A stretch of 64,000 nt of DNA from Isoetes taiwanensis (lineage: Eukaryota; Streptophyta; Lycopodiopsida; Isoetales; Isoetaceae): the NCBI GenBank assembly GCA_021234155.1, contig JAJEKV010000054.1:1550001-1614000 (forward strand), written 5' to 3'. The number at the start of each line of letters is the position of its first letter. Positions within the stretch are counted from its first letter, which is position 1. Positions 31,399 through 41,812 of this stretch are shown piece by piece. The position numbers and the translations under genes were made by a program. The notes under the pieces were generated by a model. The model did no database searches. It saw only the letters and a list, made by a program, of their open reading frames with translations, and had not been told where the DNA came from.

Positions 31399-33836
31399 TG
31401 CTTGATGTGGTGGATAGATTTGGATCTGATTATATCCTGAGTACCCATCAAGAAAGAATAGGCCTGATTTCCTGCAACAATATCCAACAAAGTGTCTATG
31501 AATGGTGTAGGAAAATGATCTCTTTTGGTAGCTTTGTTGAGATCCCCGTAATCAATGCATACTCGGATTGAATTATTTGGCTTTCTCACTGGTACAATAG
31601 AACTGATCCAATCTGAATTTGGCACTGGTACAATAAATCCCGCCTCCAAAACCTTCATGACTTCAACCTTTACTTGCTCCTCTATGGCTGGACTCATTCT
31701 CCTTTGAGCTTGTTGGACTGGTTTTGATCCTTGTTTCAAATCAATGGTATGCACCACAATCTCTGGTGGAATGCCTTTCAATTCTTTGTAATTTCTTGCC
31801 AAAACATCCCTGAATTCTCTTAATAAAGATATCAAATCGCGTTCCTCCTCTTGAGTAAGATCCCCTCCAATAGTAATCAATTCTTCTTGATTTCCTTGAG
31901 AAATATTGATGTTCTTGACTGAATGGGGTGACTGTGATGAATGTGATGAATGTGATGACTGTGATGAATGTGGTGACTGTGATGAGTGTGATGAATGTGG
32001 TGCGTGTGATGACTGTGGTGACTGTAATGGATGTGGTGGATGTGATGATTGGGATGAATGTGGTGCATGTGGTGACTGCGATGATTGTGGTGAATATGGA
32101 CTGACCTGATTTACCTCATCCTCCAGAATGTGCGCATGCCACCAAGTTGCTTGTCCTTGTATAGTGGGCTGATTTCTGTTTACCCCATCCATGCTTGATG
32201 TCAAAATCAGCATCTCTACTTGATCTTGATCAATACCTTGCTGAAATAAAGTCTCAGCAATGGGTCTTTGAATGGATTCCTCCTGCATGTTTACAAGAGT
32301 CTCTTGTAACTCATCTTCACCAATACTTTCAAGTCTTTGGATATACTTATCGGCAATTTGCTGCTGTAAATGACATATTTCTGAAATTTGGGTACCTTTT
32401 AACCACTTGTACAAAGTCTTATCTTCCTTGTCACCCACTTCCAAGACATGAAAACAACTAAGACCTTGCTGCCCGGACACCATAGCATTCTCTTTGCCGA
32501 TTTCTAACTGCGGGCTGCTCAAAGAAGGATTGCAAAGAAAGGTACCTTTTGCTAATTTCAGAGGATGATCTATAGTAACCTTGTGTTCCCCTTGAAAGAT
32601 GTTCATTTCACGCTTCCTCCATGAAGTCTCAGCTTGTACGGCATCTAACCATGTACGACTCAACAAAGTATAAGTTTCAGCATGCACACTCTCTGGAAAT
32701 TTCAAAACCATGAAATCCAAGATTGCTTCCACCTCATAGACCTTGCATAAGACATTTCTTATGACTCCCATAGGCTGCACCTTCATTTGATTGAATGCTT
32801 TGAGCATCATAGTTGTCAGTTCCATCATTTTCAATCCAACTTGAAGCATTATATGGTAAGGCATTACATTCACTCCGCTGCCGGTATCTATGTTGGCGTC
32901 TTTGATTAAATATCCAGTAATACTCACATCACAAAGAAATGGCCCTGGATCCTTGGATTGCCGGCCTGGTGGCTCCATTCTACTCCTATTGGTATCATTT
33001 GAGATGATTTGTTGGACTGAAATTTCTGATTTTGTTATTCCCCCTAACTCTTGCAACAAATGTGGAGAATAATGCATCAATTGCTCCAGAGTAAGTGTAA
33101 CTTTAGTGGCCAAAACTTGGCTGATCACATCATCTTCATTTTGAATTTCCTCATCCACCATAGGAGGCATCACTATGGGCTGATTTTCTTCTATAGACTG
33201 AAACTGTTCTGTGGGCAGCACATTGAATTGCACCTTCTTAGGTGCTGACACCTTCAAAGCTTGTTCCTTCAAAGCCTTTGGAAAAGAGGTTTTAGTCTTA
33301 TCCACAATTGGCACTACTCTTGGTTCTTGAACCACCTTTTGTGATCTTGTAACTGCATTTACTTCTCCAATCTCTTCTTCTTGTTGAAATGGGTCGTGCT
33401 CTACCTCAACAAATCCACAATTTACTACTGATTTTGCCTTCTCTTGCTTCTTAAGCTCCTCAATAAGAGCCTTAACTTGAGGATTATCAATGTACTTTGC
33501 ATCTTGAATGCGAACATCATTATTAGGAAGAGGTACTGATTCAAACACTTGCTGCTTTGGTGGATACTTGTTGGTTGCCCATTCTGGTTTCCCATGGATT
33601 TTCCAACAAGTAGTCTCATCATGCTTGAATTTATCACATAACTTGCAATATAAATGAGCCTGTTTTGGCTGCACCATTGGTGTGGAACCCATTGGAACTT
33701 GTTGGGCAATTGGAGCTTGTGGCATCATTGGAACTTGTGGTATGATAGGTGCTGCTTGCATTGGTTGAATAGGAATAGATGGTGCTTGTTGCATAACAGC
33801 AAATACCGGATTGGCCCTCTCAAAGAATTTGATCAT
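31395..33836 (-). CDS. Gypsy pol: zinc knuckle, protease, linker and reverse transcriptase fingers
   Basis: The frame has 813 codons. A CCHC knuckle (CKLCDKFKHDETTC) is near residue 63. The aspartic protease motif NIDTGSGVNVM is near residue 315. Residues about 576-643 are a Ser/His/Gln/Pro tandem stretch (PHSSQSSHPPHP type). The reverse transcriptase start follows (ARNYKELKGIPPEI, then WISSIVPVRKPN and IRVCIDYGDLNKATKRDHFP). It leaves the true frame shortly before the FLDGYSGYNQI-type block and ends at 31395. Normal polyproteins of this type run continuously from gag, so the ATG used here is internal. Confidence 0.9.
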   Translation of the reverse strand: MIKFFERANPVFAVMQQAPSIPIQPMQAAPIIPQVPMMPQAPIAQQVPMGSTPMVQPKQAHLYCKLCDKFKHDETTCWKIHGKPEWATNKYPPKQQVFESVPLPNNDVRIQDAKYIDNPQVKALIEELKKQEKAKSVVNCGFVEVEHDPFQQEEEIGEVNAVTRSQKVVQEPRVVPIVDKTKTSFPKALKEQALKVSAPKKVQFNVLPTEQFQSIEENQPIVMPPMVDEEIQNEDDVISQVLATKVTLTLEQLMHYSPHLLQELGGITKSEISVQQIISNDTNRSRMEPPGRQSKDPGPFLCDVSITGYLIKDANIDTGSGVNVMPYHIMLQVGLKMMELTTMMLKAFNQMKVQPMGVIRNVLCKVYEVEAILDFMVLKFPESVHAETYTLLSRTWLDAVQAETSWRKREMNIFQGEHKVTIDHPLKLAKGTFLCNPSLSSPQLEIGKENAMVSGQQGLSCFHVLEVGDKEDKTLYKWLKGTQISEICHLQQQIADKYIQRLESIGEDELQETLVNMQEESIQRPIAETLFQQGIDQDQVEMLILTSSMDGVNRNQPTIQGQATWWHAHILEDEVNQVSPYSPQSSQSPHAPHSSQSSHPPHPLQSPQSSHAPHSSHSSQSPHSSQSSHSSHSSQSPHSVKNINISQGNQEELITIGGDLTQEEERDLISLLREFRDVLARNYKELKGIPPEIVVHTIDLKQGSKPVQQAQRRMSPAIEEQVKVEVMKVLEAGFIVPVPNSDWISSIVPVRKPNNSIRVCIDYGDLNKATKRDHFPTPFIDTLLDIVAGNQAYSFLMGTQDIIRSKSIHHIKQ
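31877..32109 (-). repeat. Coding minisatellite in the Gypsy polyprotein
   Basis: Imperfect 9-base units (TCACAGTCA, CCACATTCA types on the minus strand) repeat some 20 times. They encode the Ser/His/Gln/Pro tract between the protease and reverse transcriptase. Confidence 0.9.
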
Positions 33837-34806
33837 TATGGCCCTGGATTTGGCATCTTGAGCAGAATTTCAGCAATCTACATGTAGTATCAGAATGTCC
33901 AATAGATCCACAATATTCACAAGTAATAAACTGCACCTCCCTTGGCTTCTCACCAATTGTAAGCTTAGAAATCTTGGCTGCAATATCCTTTGTTTTATGC
34001 TCTGGAGCAGCAACTTCATGAATGTATCCCAACTTATCTTCAGCCTTGAGAGCATACTTTTGTGCCTCTAGTAATGTTGTAGGTTGTTTAGCCTTCACCT
34101 TATGAGCAATAGCTCGTTTCAGCCCCTTCACATACCATTGGATATCTATTTCATCATTCCTTGCAATCTTCCAATGAACCACGGCTTTGAGAACCGCAAT
34201 ATACCTCTGATTATACTCTTTAGTTGCTTCATCTTCCTTTTGTGTGAAATTGGTCCACCTTTCCATAGTCTTATCCTTACCATGAACTTCTTGATAATTA
34301 GCAATGAAAGCTTCCTTTAACTCCTGATATGTCATGGTATCTGGCTGAGTTTGTGCCCATTCCTCCACTGAATCTTGTAAAGAACTATGAAACCAAAGCA
34401 AGTAATCAGCAGCCGGTAACTTACATTGCTGGCAATACCTCTCAAACTTCACAATATGCTTCAAAGGATCCCGATCTACCAGATCATCAAACTTTGGAAT
34501 CCCCATTGTCTGAAAACCCCATACCATAGGTGGTAATACAGCCATCTCTGCCTCTTCTTGGGTTTCTTGAAATTGGAAAAACGAAATTGAATCTCCCTTC
34601 AATTTGAAAAACGAAATTAGATTACCTTCTAGATCAGTAAATGGAATCAAAACCTCCTGGATCTGAGAATTAGACCCCAGATCTGCTCCCAAATCTGAAA
34701 ACGAAATTGAATCTTGATGCAATTTTGAGCCCAAAGATTGACTCACCGGTCCCCTTCTTGTTACGATAGAGCTTGGTGGGATATCCCTCTTACTTCTTTT
34801 GGGCAT
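33820..34806 (-). CDS. Gypsy gag
   Basis: The frame has 328 codons. The N-terminal part has repeated ISFSDL, IPFTDL and ISFFKL stretches. The retrotransposon gag core follows (FQTMGIPKFDDLVDRDPLKH, then WAQTQPDTMTYQELKEAFIA and FTQKEDEATKEYNQRY). Near the C-terminus is a CCHC knuckle, CEYCGSIGHSDTTC, then a second CSRCQIQGH that lacks its last Cys before the stop. The pol frame overlaps the last part by some tens of bases in another frame. The overlap could be a programmed shift or a simple mutation. Confidence 0.9.
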   Translation of the reverse strand: MPKRSKRDIPPSSIVTRRGPVSQSLGSKLHQDSISFSDLGADLGSNSQIQEVLIPFTDLEGNLISFFKLKGDSISFFQFQETQEEAEMAVLPPMVWGFQTMGIPKFDDLVDRDPLKHIVKFERYCQQCKLPAADYLLWFHSSLQDSVEEWAQTQPDTMTYQELKEAFIANYQEVHGKDKTMERWTNFTQKEDEATKEYNQRYIAVLKAVVHWKIARNDEIDIQWYVKGLKRAIAHKVKAKQPTTLLEAQKYALKAEDKLGYIHEVAAPEHKTKDIAAKISKLTIGEKPREVQFITCEYCGSIGHSDTTCRLLKFCSRCQIQGHNDQIL

Positions 34807-34979
34807 AAAACTATGCTCCCCTTGTCAAATTTTGCACCGCAAATCACTTACGGCAAAATTCCCTTCACACAAGAAATTGCTCCTTTCTCAATGGTGCCGT
34901 TCTTTACCGACGAACACCAATACCAATGGTAACAACTCCCTTTTCAATGGAAATTCTTGCCGATCAATGGTCTGTCGAG

Positions 34980-34996
34980 CACCGTGGTCGCCAAAT
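34980..34996 (-). promoter_or_regulatory. Primer-binding site of the Gypsy element
   Basis: On the minus strand TTTGGCGACCACGG follows the 5' LTR end at a one- or two-base spacing. The TGGCGACC form is common in plant Gypsy elements; the exact tRNA was not determined. Confidence 0.6.
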
Positions 34997-35375
34997 TGTT
35001 AGAGCCTGAACTCTAACCTTGCAAGAAGGATGAAAAACCCAACAATCCAAGCTCAATCTAACAGATCAAGGCAATGCACAACACAAAGAATCATAATCTC
35101 TATAGCTAGATCAAGCAAAATACACTCTCCCAATACACTGTCTCTCCCTCTCTTCTTCCTCTCTGCTCAGATAATACAATGGTGATAATCCCCTTGCACA
35201 CCATAATGCATACGTGCAAATATCCTGCACGCGTGCATGTGCGTATCTCCCTCCATATATGGTATACAATCTCCGATACCATCTCAATAGTGGTGAGTGT
35301 GGTGAGTGGTGAGTGGTGACAAGTGTGGTGAGTGGTGAGTGGTGACAGGTGTGGTGAGTGGTGACCACCCCAACA
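34997..35375 (-). repeat. 5' LTR of the Gypsy element (379 bp)
   Basis: It begins TGTTGGGG and ends TAACA in element direction and carries more GTGAGTGGT minisatellite units than the 3' LTR (379 against 365 bp). The GTGGT duplication follows at 35376-35380. Confidence 0.92.
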
Positions 35376-35570
35376 GTGGTGATGTTTCCATAGGAGGGGA
35401 ATTCCCCGTATTTGTACGATGGGAGCATCGTATAGATCCTGGAAGCTTTTACTTGTGATGGCAGATCCTCCATATTAAGTCCCATCTTTGCAGCTATAGT
35501 ACTCCATCTGCAATCTCATTTCTTTGATTTTTCCATTGCCTTATATAGTAGTCTACCATATGGTAGAGCT

Positions 35571-35864
35571 TTAACTCTGGTTACCTACAAAATACTGATA
35601 GAGTGCCTTTCCCTCCAATGGCAGCATACCAGCCTCAACAAGCATAATGGCATATGGTGTTTGGAGCTTGACTCCTAGCCCATCCATTAGATAATGCTTT
35701 TGGACTCCATTCATATCTTTCCATTTTTTCCTTGCCAAGCCTAGTCCCCATATCTGGCATACATACAATATTACAAGCATAACTAGAGCTTGGGGTGGAA
35801 GCATGGTATAGTGTCTCAAAAATGTTTGTTTCGAACTAAAAAAAAAGCTCCAAAAATAGTTCAC
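35571..35864 (-). pseudogene. LINE fragment, C-terminal to the reverse transcriptase
   Basis: The frame reads ILYVCQIWGLGLARKKWKDM, NGVQKHYLMDGLGVKLQTPY and LPLEGKALYQYFVG. This matches the YGCEVWGP...ME-VQ-FL--LGVK-STPY-LLE-G-PIE block found after the reverse transcriptase in plant and algal LINEs. Nothing of the rest of the element adjoins it. Confidence 0.6.
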
Positions 35865-37310
35865 TATTCAGTTCGATTTCGAACTTGATAATAATTAAAA
35901 AAGGGGGGAAGAAGTTCTTTCGATAGTCGGCAACCGCATCTCTTTTGCACTCGGCAAGAAGATTTAGGGGCGTGTATTATCGCAACATCCACAGCTTTCT
36001 TCATGGAAGAATATGGCTATGGTGTTCAAGGTCCAAAGCTTAGGTAAGTTCACTTAAATAGTTTCGACTACAAGAATCTTGTTCTCCTTCTGGCATTGCA
36101 TTCGCTTGAGACATCGTTCTAACTTTGGAGGAGCCGTACATCCACTCTTTAAGTAGAATCTGTGTTGTGGCTGAGTTAGGAATTAGTTGTTGAACCTTAT
36201 CCAAAGGGTTCTCTATTTTACTAAGTTCTAAACCAAGAAAGCACATCCATTATGTGTTTTCCTAAGTCTGGAGTATAAGCGTAATAGTTGAAGTATGTCA
36301 ATGATGCCCATAAATATCAAAGAAGCATCACAAACATATGATATTAAAATCGTACAGTGAACAAACACAGGTAAATGAGTAATATAGGAATCAGAGAATG
36401 GAGAGGGATGCTTCTGGCAAAACTTGGATCACATACAACTCAAATTTTGTTTTTGACAAGAAGGGCTGCAGTACTCATTTGCTTTCATCAGGATCCAACC
36501 GAAAAAAATTTGGGCAATTTATAGGCCAAGCACTTTCTTACATCAATCAAATTCATTCTTCTACTGCAAGATTTCATGTCTTTGATGAGAACTTAAATTA
36601 ATGTCAGTAATCGTTGTTGTATTTTTTCATTACTACATATCAGACGTTTTTAGTCCCATTTGTTTGATAAGAATTTGAACTGCATGTTTATACTTACAGG
36701 TGAGATTTTTTTCCCATGAGACAAGAGCTCTTCAGAGGATTTGCAAATTCTACGAGGAGATTATGTCGAATCCTTCTTTGTTTTAAGTTTTCCTATAAGA
36801 ACTTCTCTCCATTCTATTGTCTCAGTTGATCGAAGCAAGATCATTCCTTGTATTTGTTCGGTTGCTTCGCTGGAGCGTTTCTGTAGCAATAACAGAGGTC
36901 CTGGAGCGTCCTGTGTAATAACAGAGGTACTTACTTGATGCAACAAGAGCTAGTGTACTGTGAGAAAATAGTTGCCTTTTTCTGTACAGTTCTTTTAGCA
37001 TTGGTACGTACAGTGGGTATGAATGTGAATTCTATATTGAGTTGCAATATATTTTACGTTGATGATAATTAGATGCTCAAATGTTAATGTTTTCTTGCTT
37101 ATATTTTCTTTACCAAAAAATGAAGTGATATACCATCAGCTTCCAGAAGCTAGTAGGGCATTTGCCATTAAAAGGTAGTGCTTAATTGATAAGAATGCTC
37201 AGTTATTGCTCAATACTTGAATCTGTAACAAAAACGATTTTGAAGCTAGTTCCTAGGTTTTGAGTTAATGTTGTACAATTACTCGTAGTCATAGTTGTTG
37301 AAGGATTTAA
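35865..37310. other. No gene recognised
   Basis: Short frames at 36040-36246 (minus) and 36398-36601 (plus) have no recognisable domain. They could be exons, but no consistent splice pattern was found. Confidence 0.4.
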
Positions 37311-37319
37311 ATTGTACGA

Positions 37320-37660
37320 GTTGTTTGTAGCTACAGTTGCAATTGTTCGAAGGTTAATTTGCAGCTACAGTAGTAGTTGCAGTTGAGCTATTCACAGTTG
37401 TAGTTGCAACTACAATATTTGAAAAAGTAGTTTGCAGCTGCAATATTTGGAGAATAGCAGTTTCAGTTGGAGTAATAGCAACAGTTGCAGTTGCAGTTGC
37501 AGTTGCAGTTGCAGTGGCAGTCGCAGTTGCAGTCACAATCGCAGTTGCAGATGCAGCATTCAAAAGATTAGTTTGCAGATACATGGCAGTTGCAGTTGCA
37601 AAGGAAGTTGCAGTTGGAGTCACAGTTTGCTATTGCAGGCTCTGCTCCAGTTCCGCCAGA
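37320..37660. repeat. GTTGCA hexamer repeat, partly degenerate
   Basis: Perfect AGTTGC units are densest at about 37480-37525; degenerate units spread over the whole interval. Long frames across it on either strand (Thr/Ala-rich on minus, Ser/Cys-rich on plus) are products of the repeat. Confidence 0.9.
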
Positions 37661-37917
37661 TGTTGTAACAGCAGCTCCAACCGCATTTGTGGCTTAGCAC
37701 CTCAACAATATTCTAGAAATCCTTGGGTATGAAATTTCTACCAGAGAGGAGATTTTTTATGAACAATTTAAGTCACTCTTATCTTTTGTTGCTTGTCTAT
37801 TCCTTTTTTCTTCTGATTCAGCCTTTATTTTCTTCTGCTTTTCTATGCTTTGAAATTTAGTTTGTTGCATATCTTATCTTAATAGTGTCGGGGAATATCT
37901 TAATATGTATGCTGCAG

Positions 37918-38782
37918 ATCATACATCCCAAGTGCTGCTTGGCGACATGCATTCCTGGAACCATATTTATGTTCTTATTTTCTGGGGCCCTGTTTGGAGA
38001 ATGAAAAGGTGTCAGTGTAGTTGTGTTCACAACCACAACTGAGGCATCTTGCTGCTATTTTCTTATTGGTCTGCCCGTTATGGACTGTTTGTGCCCAGAG
38101 AAGCTTAGATTCTTCAGAGGAGAGGTATGTCATTCTAAAGGAGAGTGACAATGTTGGTGGGTTATGCTTAATATTGTGGAGAAATGTTTAGTACCATGTT
38201 TCTTAAATGGAAGGATATCTCTTTTTATGACTTACAGCCAGAGGAGAGAAGGCATTGTAGGAACCTGTCATTTTACGATATCTAAGTTGTATTTGCTAGT
38301 TCATATGTTGGAGGCATTCTAAGAAATGGTTGATTGCTGGCAGGTTGCAAAGTGGAAGCATAAGGTTCTCTACCACATGCTTTTTTTGCATGTCATGCGA
38401 AATTTACCAAATACTTTGGCATCACCAATTTTGATATTCCTTTTGCAATTCTTTTAATTGCAACCTTGATTGGTCTTATTCTAGCTACAACCATGATAGT
38501 TCGAGTAAGCCTTTCACTTATTGGTTCCTCTGTCTGATATTTATTATGTCAGCTATTTCAATTTCAGATTTTATACTAATTCACTTTTTTCTCCTGCAGG
38601 CTGGCCTTGCTTTAGAGGAGCTGAATTCACTGTCCAGCTTATATGACTATAAGACCCTGACTACATTTTTCCTCATTGGTCTTATTTGCATCTTTCCAAC
38701 CTTTGTGGATAGAAAAAGCTCCCCAATGCTCTATTTATGTGTAGTACATCATATATCCTTGTCCAACAACAATGGACCATGA
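37918..38782 (+). pseudogene. VTT-domain (TMEM41/SNARE-associated Golgi family) gene, decayed, three exons visible
   Basis: Exon A (37918-38124) reads IPGTIFMFLFSGALFGE, a TGA, then KGVSVVVFTTTTEASCCYFL and CPEKLRFFRGE, and ends at a GTATGT donor. Exon B (38344-38504) follows a CAG acceptor. It reads VAKWKHKVLYHMLFL, changes frame, then reads NFDIPFAILLIATLIGLILA, and ends at GTAAGC. Exon C (38600-38782) follows CTCCTGCAG and reads AGLALEELNSLSSLYDYKTL and TTFFLIGLICIFPTFVD before a stop. This order matches the VTT domain of plant TMEM41-like proteins, multi-pass endomembrane lipid scramblases. The in-frame TGA and the exon B shift suggest a pseudogene, but splice sites remain. The N-terminal exons were not found. 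Confidence 0.7.
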
Positions 38783-41330
38783 GTTCACATGTGGACAAGA
38801 TTATGTACATACTGACAGGCAATTCAATTTACTTATTTACTAGTCTTTTCTGGGGTTATAGTCTGAAGGTTGAGCAAATGAATTGCACCATCTTATGTAT
38901 GGTGGCTTCTTATGTTGTGTTCTGACTTTTAGCCATTCCTGGTTAAGAATTGTTGTGGAGAGCTCTAGAGAAAAAAGGTTAACACCGAAGGTCATTTTTT
39001 AGAATTAACATGGAAACAAACAGGGGAACATCAAGAGGAGGTAATTGCTTATGTTCTTGCACTCTTTGTCACGAGGCATTTTGATGTTGCTAATCTGAAA
39101 GAAGCATTAGCCAACAATATGCATGCCAAGAATTTACCATGGCTGCCAAACATGAAAAGCAAGGATTATAGCCAAGGAAAACTAATCTCTATACATTTAA
39201 ACAAATCATTCAGAGGAAGCCTAAGATGCTAATAAATGGGGCTAGGTAGCTTGAAGATAAAACCTCATTTTTTAAGGGTTTTGTACTGATTGAAGGGACT
39301 TTAATCTTCTTTCGTTCTCATTGGTTGACTACAATTTTCATGACTAATTATTACTACAAATGTGGACTAAAAGAAAGATGTCCTAAATCACCACTTGCTT
39401 TTTTTATTCATTCTTAACGAAGTATCATATTGCAATGGCTGCCAAGTTCTACGATGAATTGCATTTCCAGACTAAACACCATATCAAACACTTCCGTTAA
39501 AAGCATCAACTTAGCTATGAATCTTACATTATAAAGCATCATATCAACAAGTTTGTAGACCTCTCATGCTTTTCAATCTGATGATAATCAGTAGTTTCTT
39601 TGCCCTGGCATTTATGAACACTTAATGTCCATGCTAATATTGATGGGACTTGAGTTCTTTTTGCAATTTCCACATTCCTTCCAAGACACTCCAGCTTTGG
39701 TCCAACAAGCCTTTCAAAGAGTATATATTAGAATCTTGATACAAACAGTACACTTTTTGGAGCTTCAAACTGCATGGATTTACATAATCTCCAGCATTTA
39801 AACTCTGGCGAAAACCTTTATTTACCATTTAAGAACCAATGAAAGGCAACTCCCAATAAAAATTATATAAATCTGAAGAAACATACTATACATATGAAAA
39901 TCACCTGCCTCAAGAAAAATCTTCTAAGATCCACCGTTTCATATCCATCATCTTTTCTCAAAAACAAGAATCACTAAAATAGCATAGTCCTTTAATTCAC
40001 ATAAAAATTTGCCAATAATAAAACTTATCAATGTCAAAGTGGCTTAGATCTGCTCATTGCTATCTTCAGCCAGAGTTTCATGTTCCCATTGAAATGCAGC
40101 ACAGTTCCATTCTCAATAGCCTTGCATTCAACGTTTGAATTATAACCTAATCCCAAAATATGCCACCTGTGATCTTAGCAGCTCAGTGAGCCCATGAAAC
40201 ACGAGTAAACATGGTGGACGTGTGCCAATATCTTGTCAACACTTGACTCAAGCAACAAGATTCAAATGGTAAAGGCTCTTCAGTACTAATTCAGCTGCTA
40301 ACTGCCCAAATGTACTGCTTTATACAGCAGCTGCAATTGCCCATTCTTCTGATGCCTGTATGTGATTGTGAACCTTCAGCTTTATGATCATTGTAGCACT
40401 ATCATAATGAAGCTCCTTACCTTAATAACTAAAAGGGAAAGCTTCCGCATAATTGGCTGAGCCTCTGCAGCTATGATGTCAGTTCCTCTTATTGTGTATT
40501 AAGTTTGTCGTCGCCTTGTCATAAGCTATGCAACCAAGCTTCACAAGAACTGGCTGACCTTAAAGACCATTACTTACATCCCTCAATGGCAACTTAGAGC
40601 TCTTATCCAAACAAAGTTGTCATGGCAACTGCACAATCTACTATGGTTGTGGTTACAGCCATTTTGCCTTCCTCCAGTCCAGTGTTTCCAGTAAAACCAT
40701 CACCATATAGATTAGCACATATAGACTGCTAATCTTGAGAAAAGACGTTCAATCTTTGTCAAACCTTTCAATCTCATCATGAAAAATGATGGAGCATTTG
40801 ACGACATGACAGCTCTATTGCTAAGAAGGAAAGCTCAGTTATTAATAAATCAATAAAAATAAAGAACATGTATTTGTATTAGCTTGGTCTCTGGCTTGAA
40901 CTACATGTATTCGCATCCTAGGGATGGTTCAAGGGATGGTGTCTCTGCATTCTTTTTTTGTGCTAGCATTCAAACACCTTGTATTGCATCCAAGACCTTC
41001 CATATAACCGCGATGGACGTTTATCTGCAGATTGGAAAGAAATGCCAATAAGGCTTGTAATTAATTGAACAAAAGGGAAATGAAGCATCGAGGTCTTTCT
41101 AATACACTGACCTTCTAACATGTAATATGGCTATGGACATTTAAAAAAAAAGGAACCTTACGTCACCATGTCCTTTATCATCAAACATGCATATGCAATA
41201 GAATTCAACATACAAAAGTTTGTAGATGAATATCCTCCTCATCAACATTTCCAATAAGAGCCGATGCTATGAACAATGTATATCTGTAAGATATGTGGAA
41301 AAAAAATGTGTATATCTAATTCAACTTATG
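38783..41330. other. No gene recognised
   Basis: About 2.5 kb of AT-rich DNA with only small unsupported frames, for example 39634-39828 on the minus strand. Confidence 0.4.
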
Positions 41331-41373
41331 CATGTGTACATATGTCACTGGTAGTGCAGTGACTAACTGCAGC

Positions 41374-41812
41374 TCCAAAAGCACTGCAACTAAATCTGAA
41401 ACTATAAATTCACCTGCCACTATATTACAAACTGTCACTATCCCTGCAACTATAACTACCTACTATAACTATGAGCGTTCCAAAAGCACTGCAACTAAAT
41501 CTATAACTGCAACTATAAATTCAACTGCCACTATATTACAAACTGTCACTATCCCTGCAACTATAACTACCTACTATAACTATGAGAGTTCCAAAAGCAC
41601 TGCAACTAAATCTATAACTGCAACTATAAATTCAACTGCCACTATATTACAAACCGTCACTATCCCTCGCAACTATAACTACCTACTATAACTATGAGAG
41701 TTCCGAAAGCACTGCAACTAAATCTATAACTGCAACTATAAATTCAACTGCCACTATATTACAAACTGTCACTATCCCTGCAACTATAACTACCTACTAT
41801 AACTATGACTAT
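41374..41812. repeat. Tandem array, four copies of about 111 bp
   Basis: Units start near 41374, 41479, 41590 and 41702 with TCC(A/G)AAAGCACTGCAAC. The first copy is about 6 bases shorter and the third has an extra C. Each unit itself contains AACTATAACTAC sub-repeats. The Thr-rich open frame at 41332-41691 follows from the repeat, since 111 is a multiple of three. Confidence 0.93.

Larger units (their letters stand above)
28312..35375 (-). mobile_element. Full-length Ty3/Gypsy retrotransposon, frame-broken
   Basis: It lies on the minus strand with LTRs at 28312-28676 and 34997-35375, differing by about seven substitutions and a short-repeat length change, and with a 5-bp GTGGT duplication. 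The order is gag, protease, reverse transcriptase, RNase H, integrase. The coding region is interrupted near 33830, 31455, 31140 and 30300. The 3' LTR's outer end is TA rather than TG. No classical polypurine tract adjoins the 3' LTR. Confidence 0.92.

Noticed and set aside
31906-32109. Plus-strand Cys/Asp-rich frame (CDECDDCDEC type), resembling a metal-binding protein
   Set aside because: It is the complement of the 9-base minisatellite coding for the Ser/His/Gln tract of the Gypsy polyprotein.
37354-37623. Thr/Ala-rich minus frame and Ser/Cys-rich plus frame
   Set aside because: Both are direct products of the GTTGCA hexamer repeat.
41332-41691. Thr-rich repetitive protein frame
   Set aside because: The 111-bp unit is a multiple of three and lacks stops in one frame; no start context or flanking exons support a gene.
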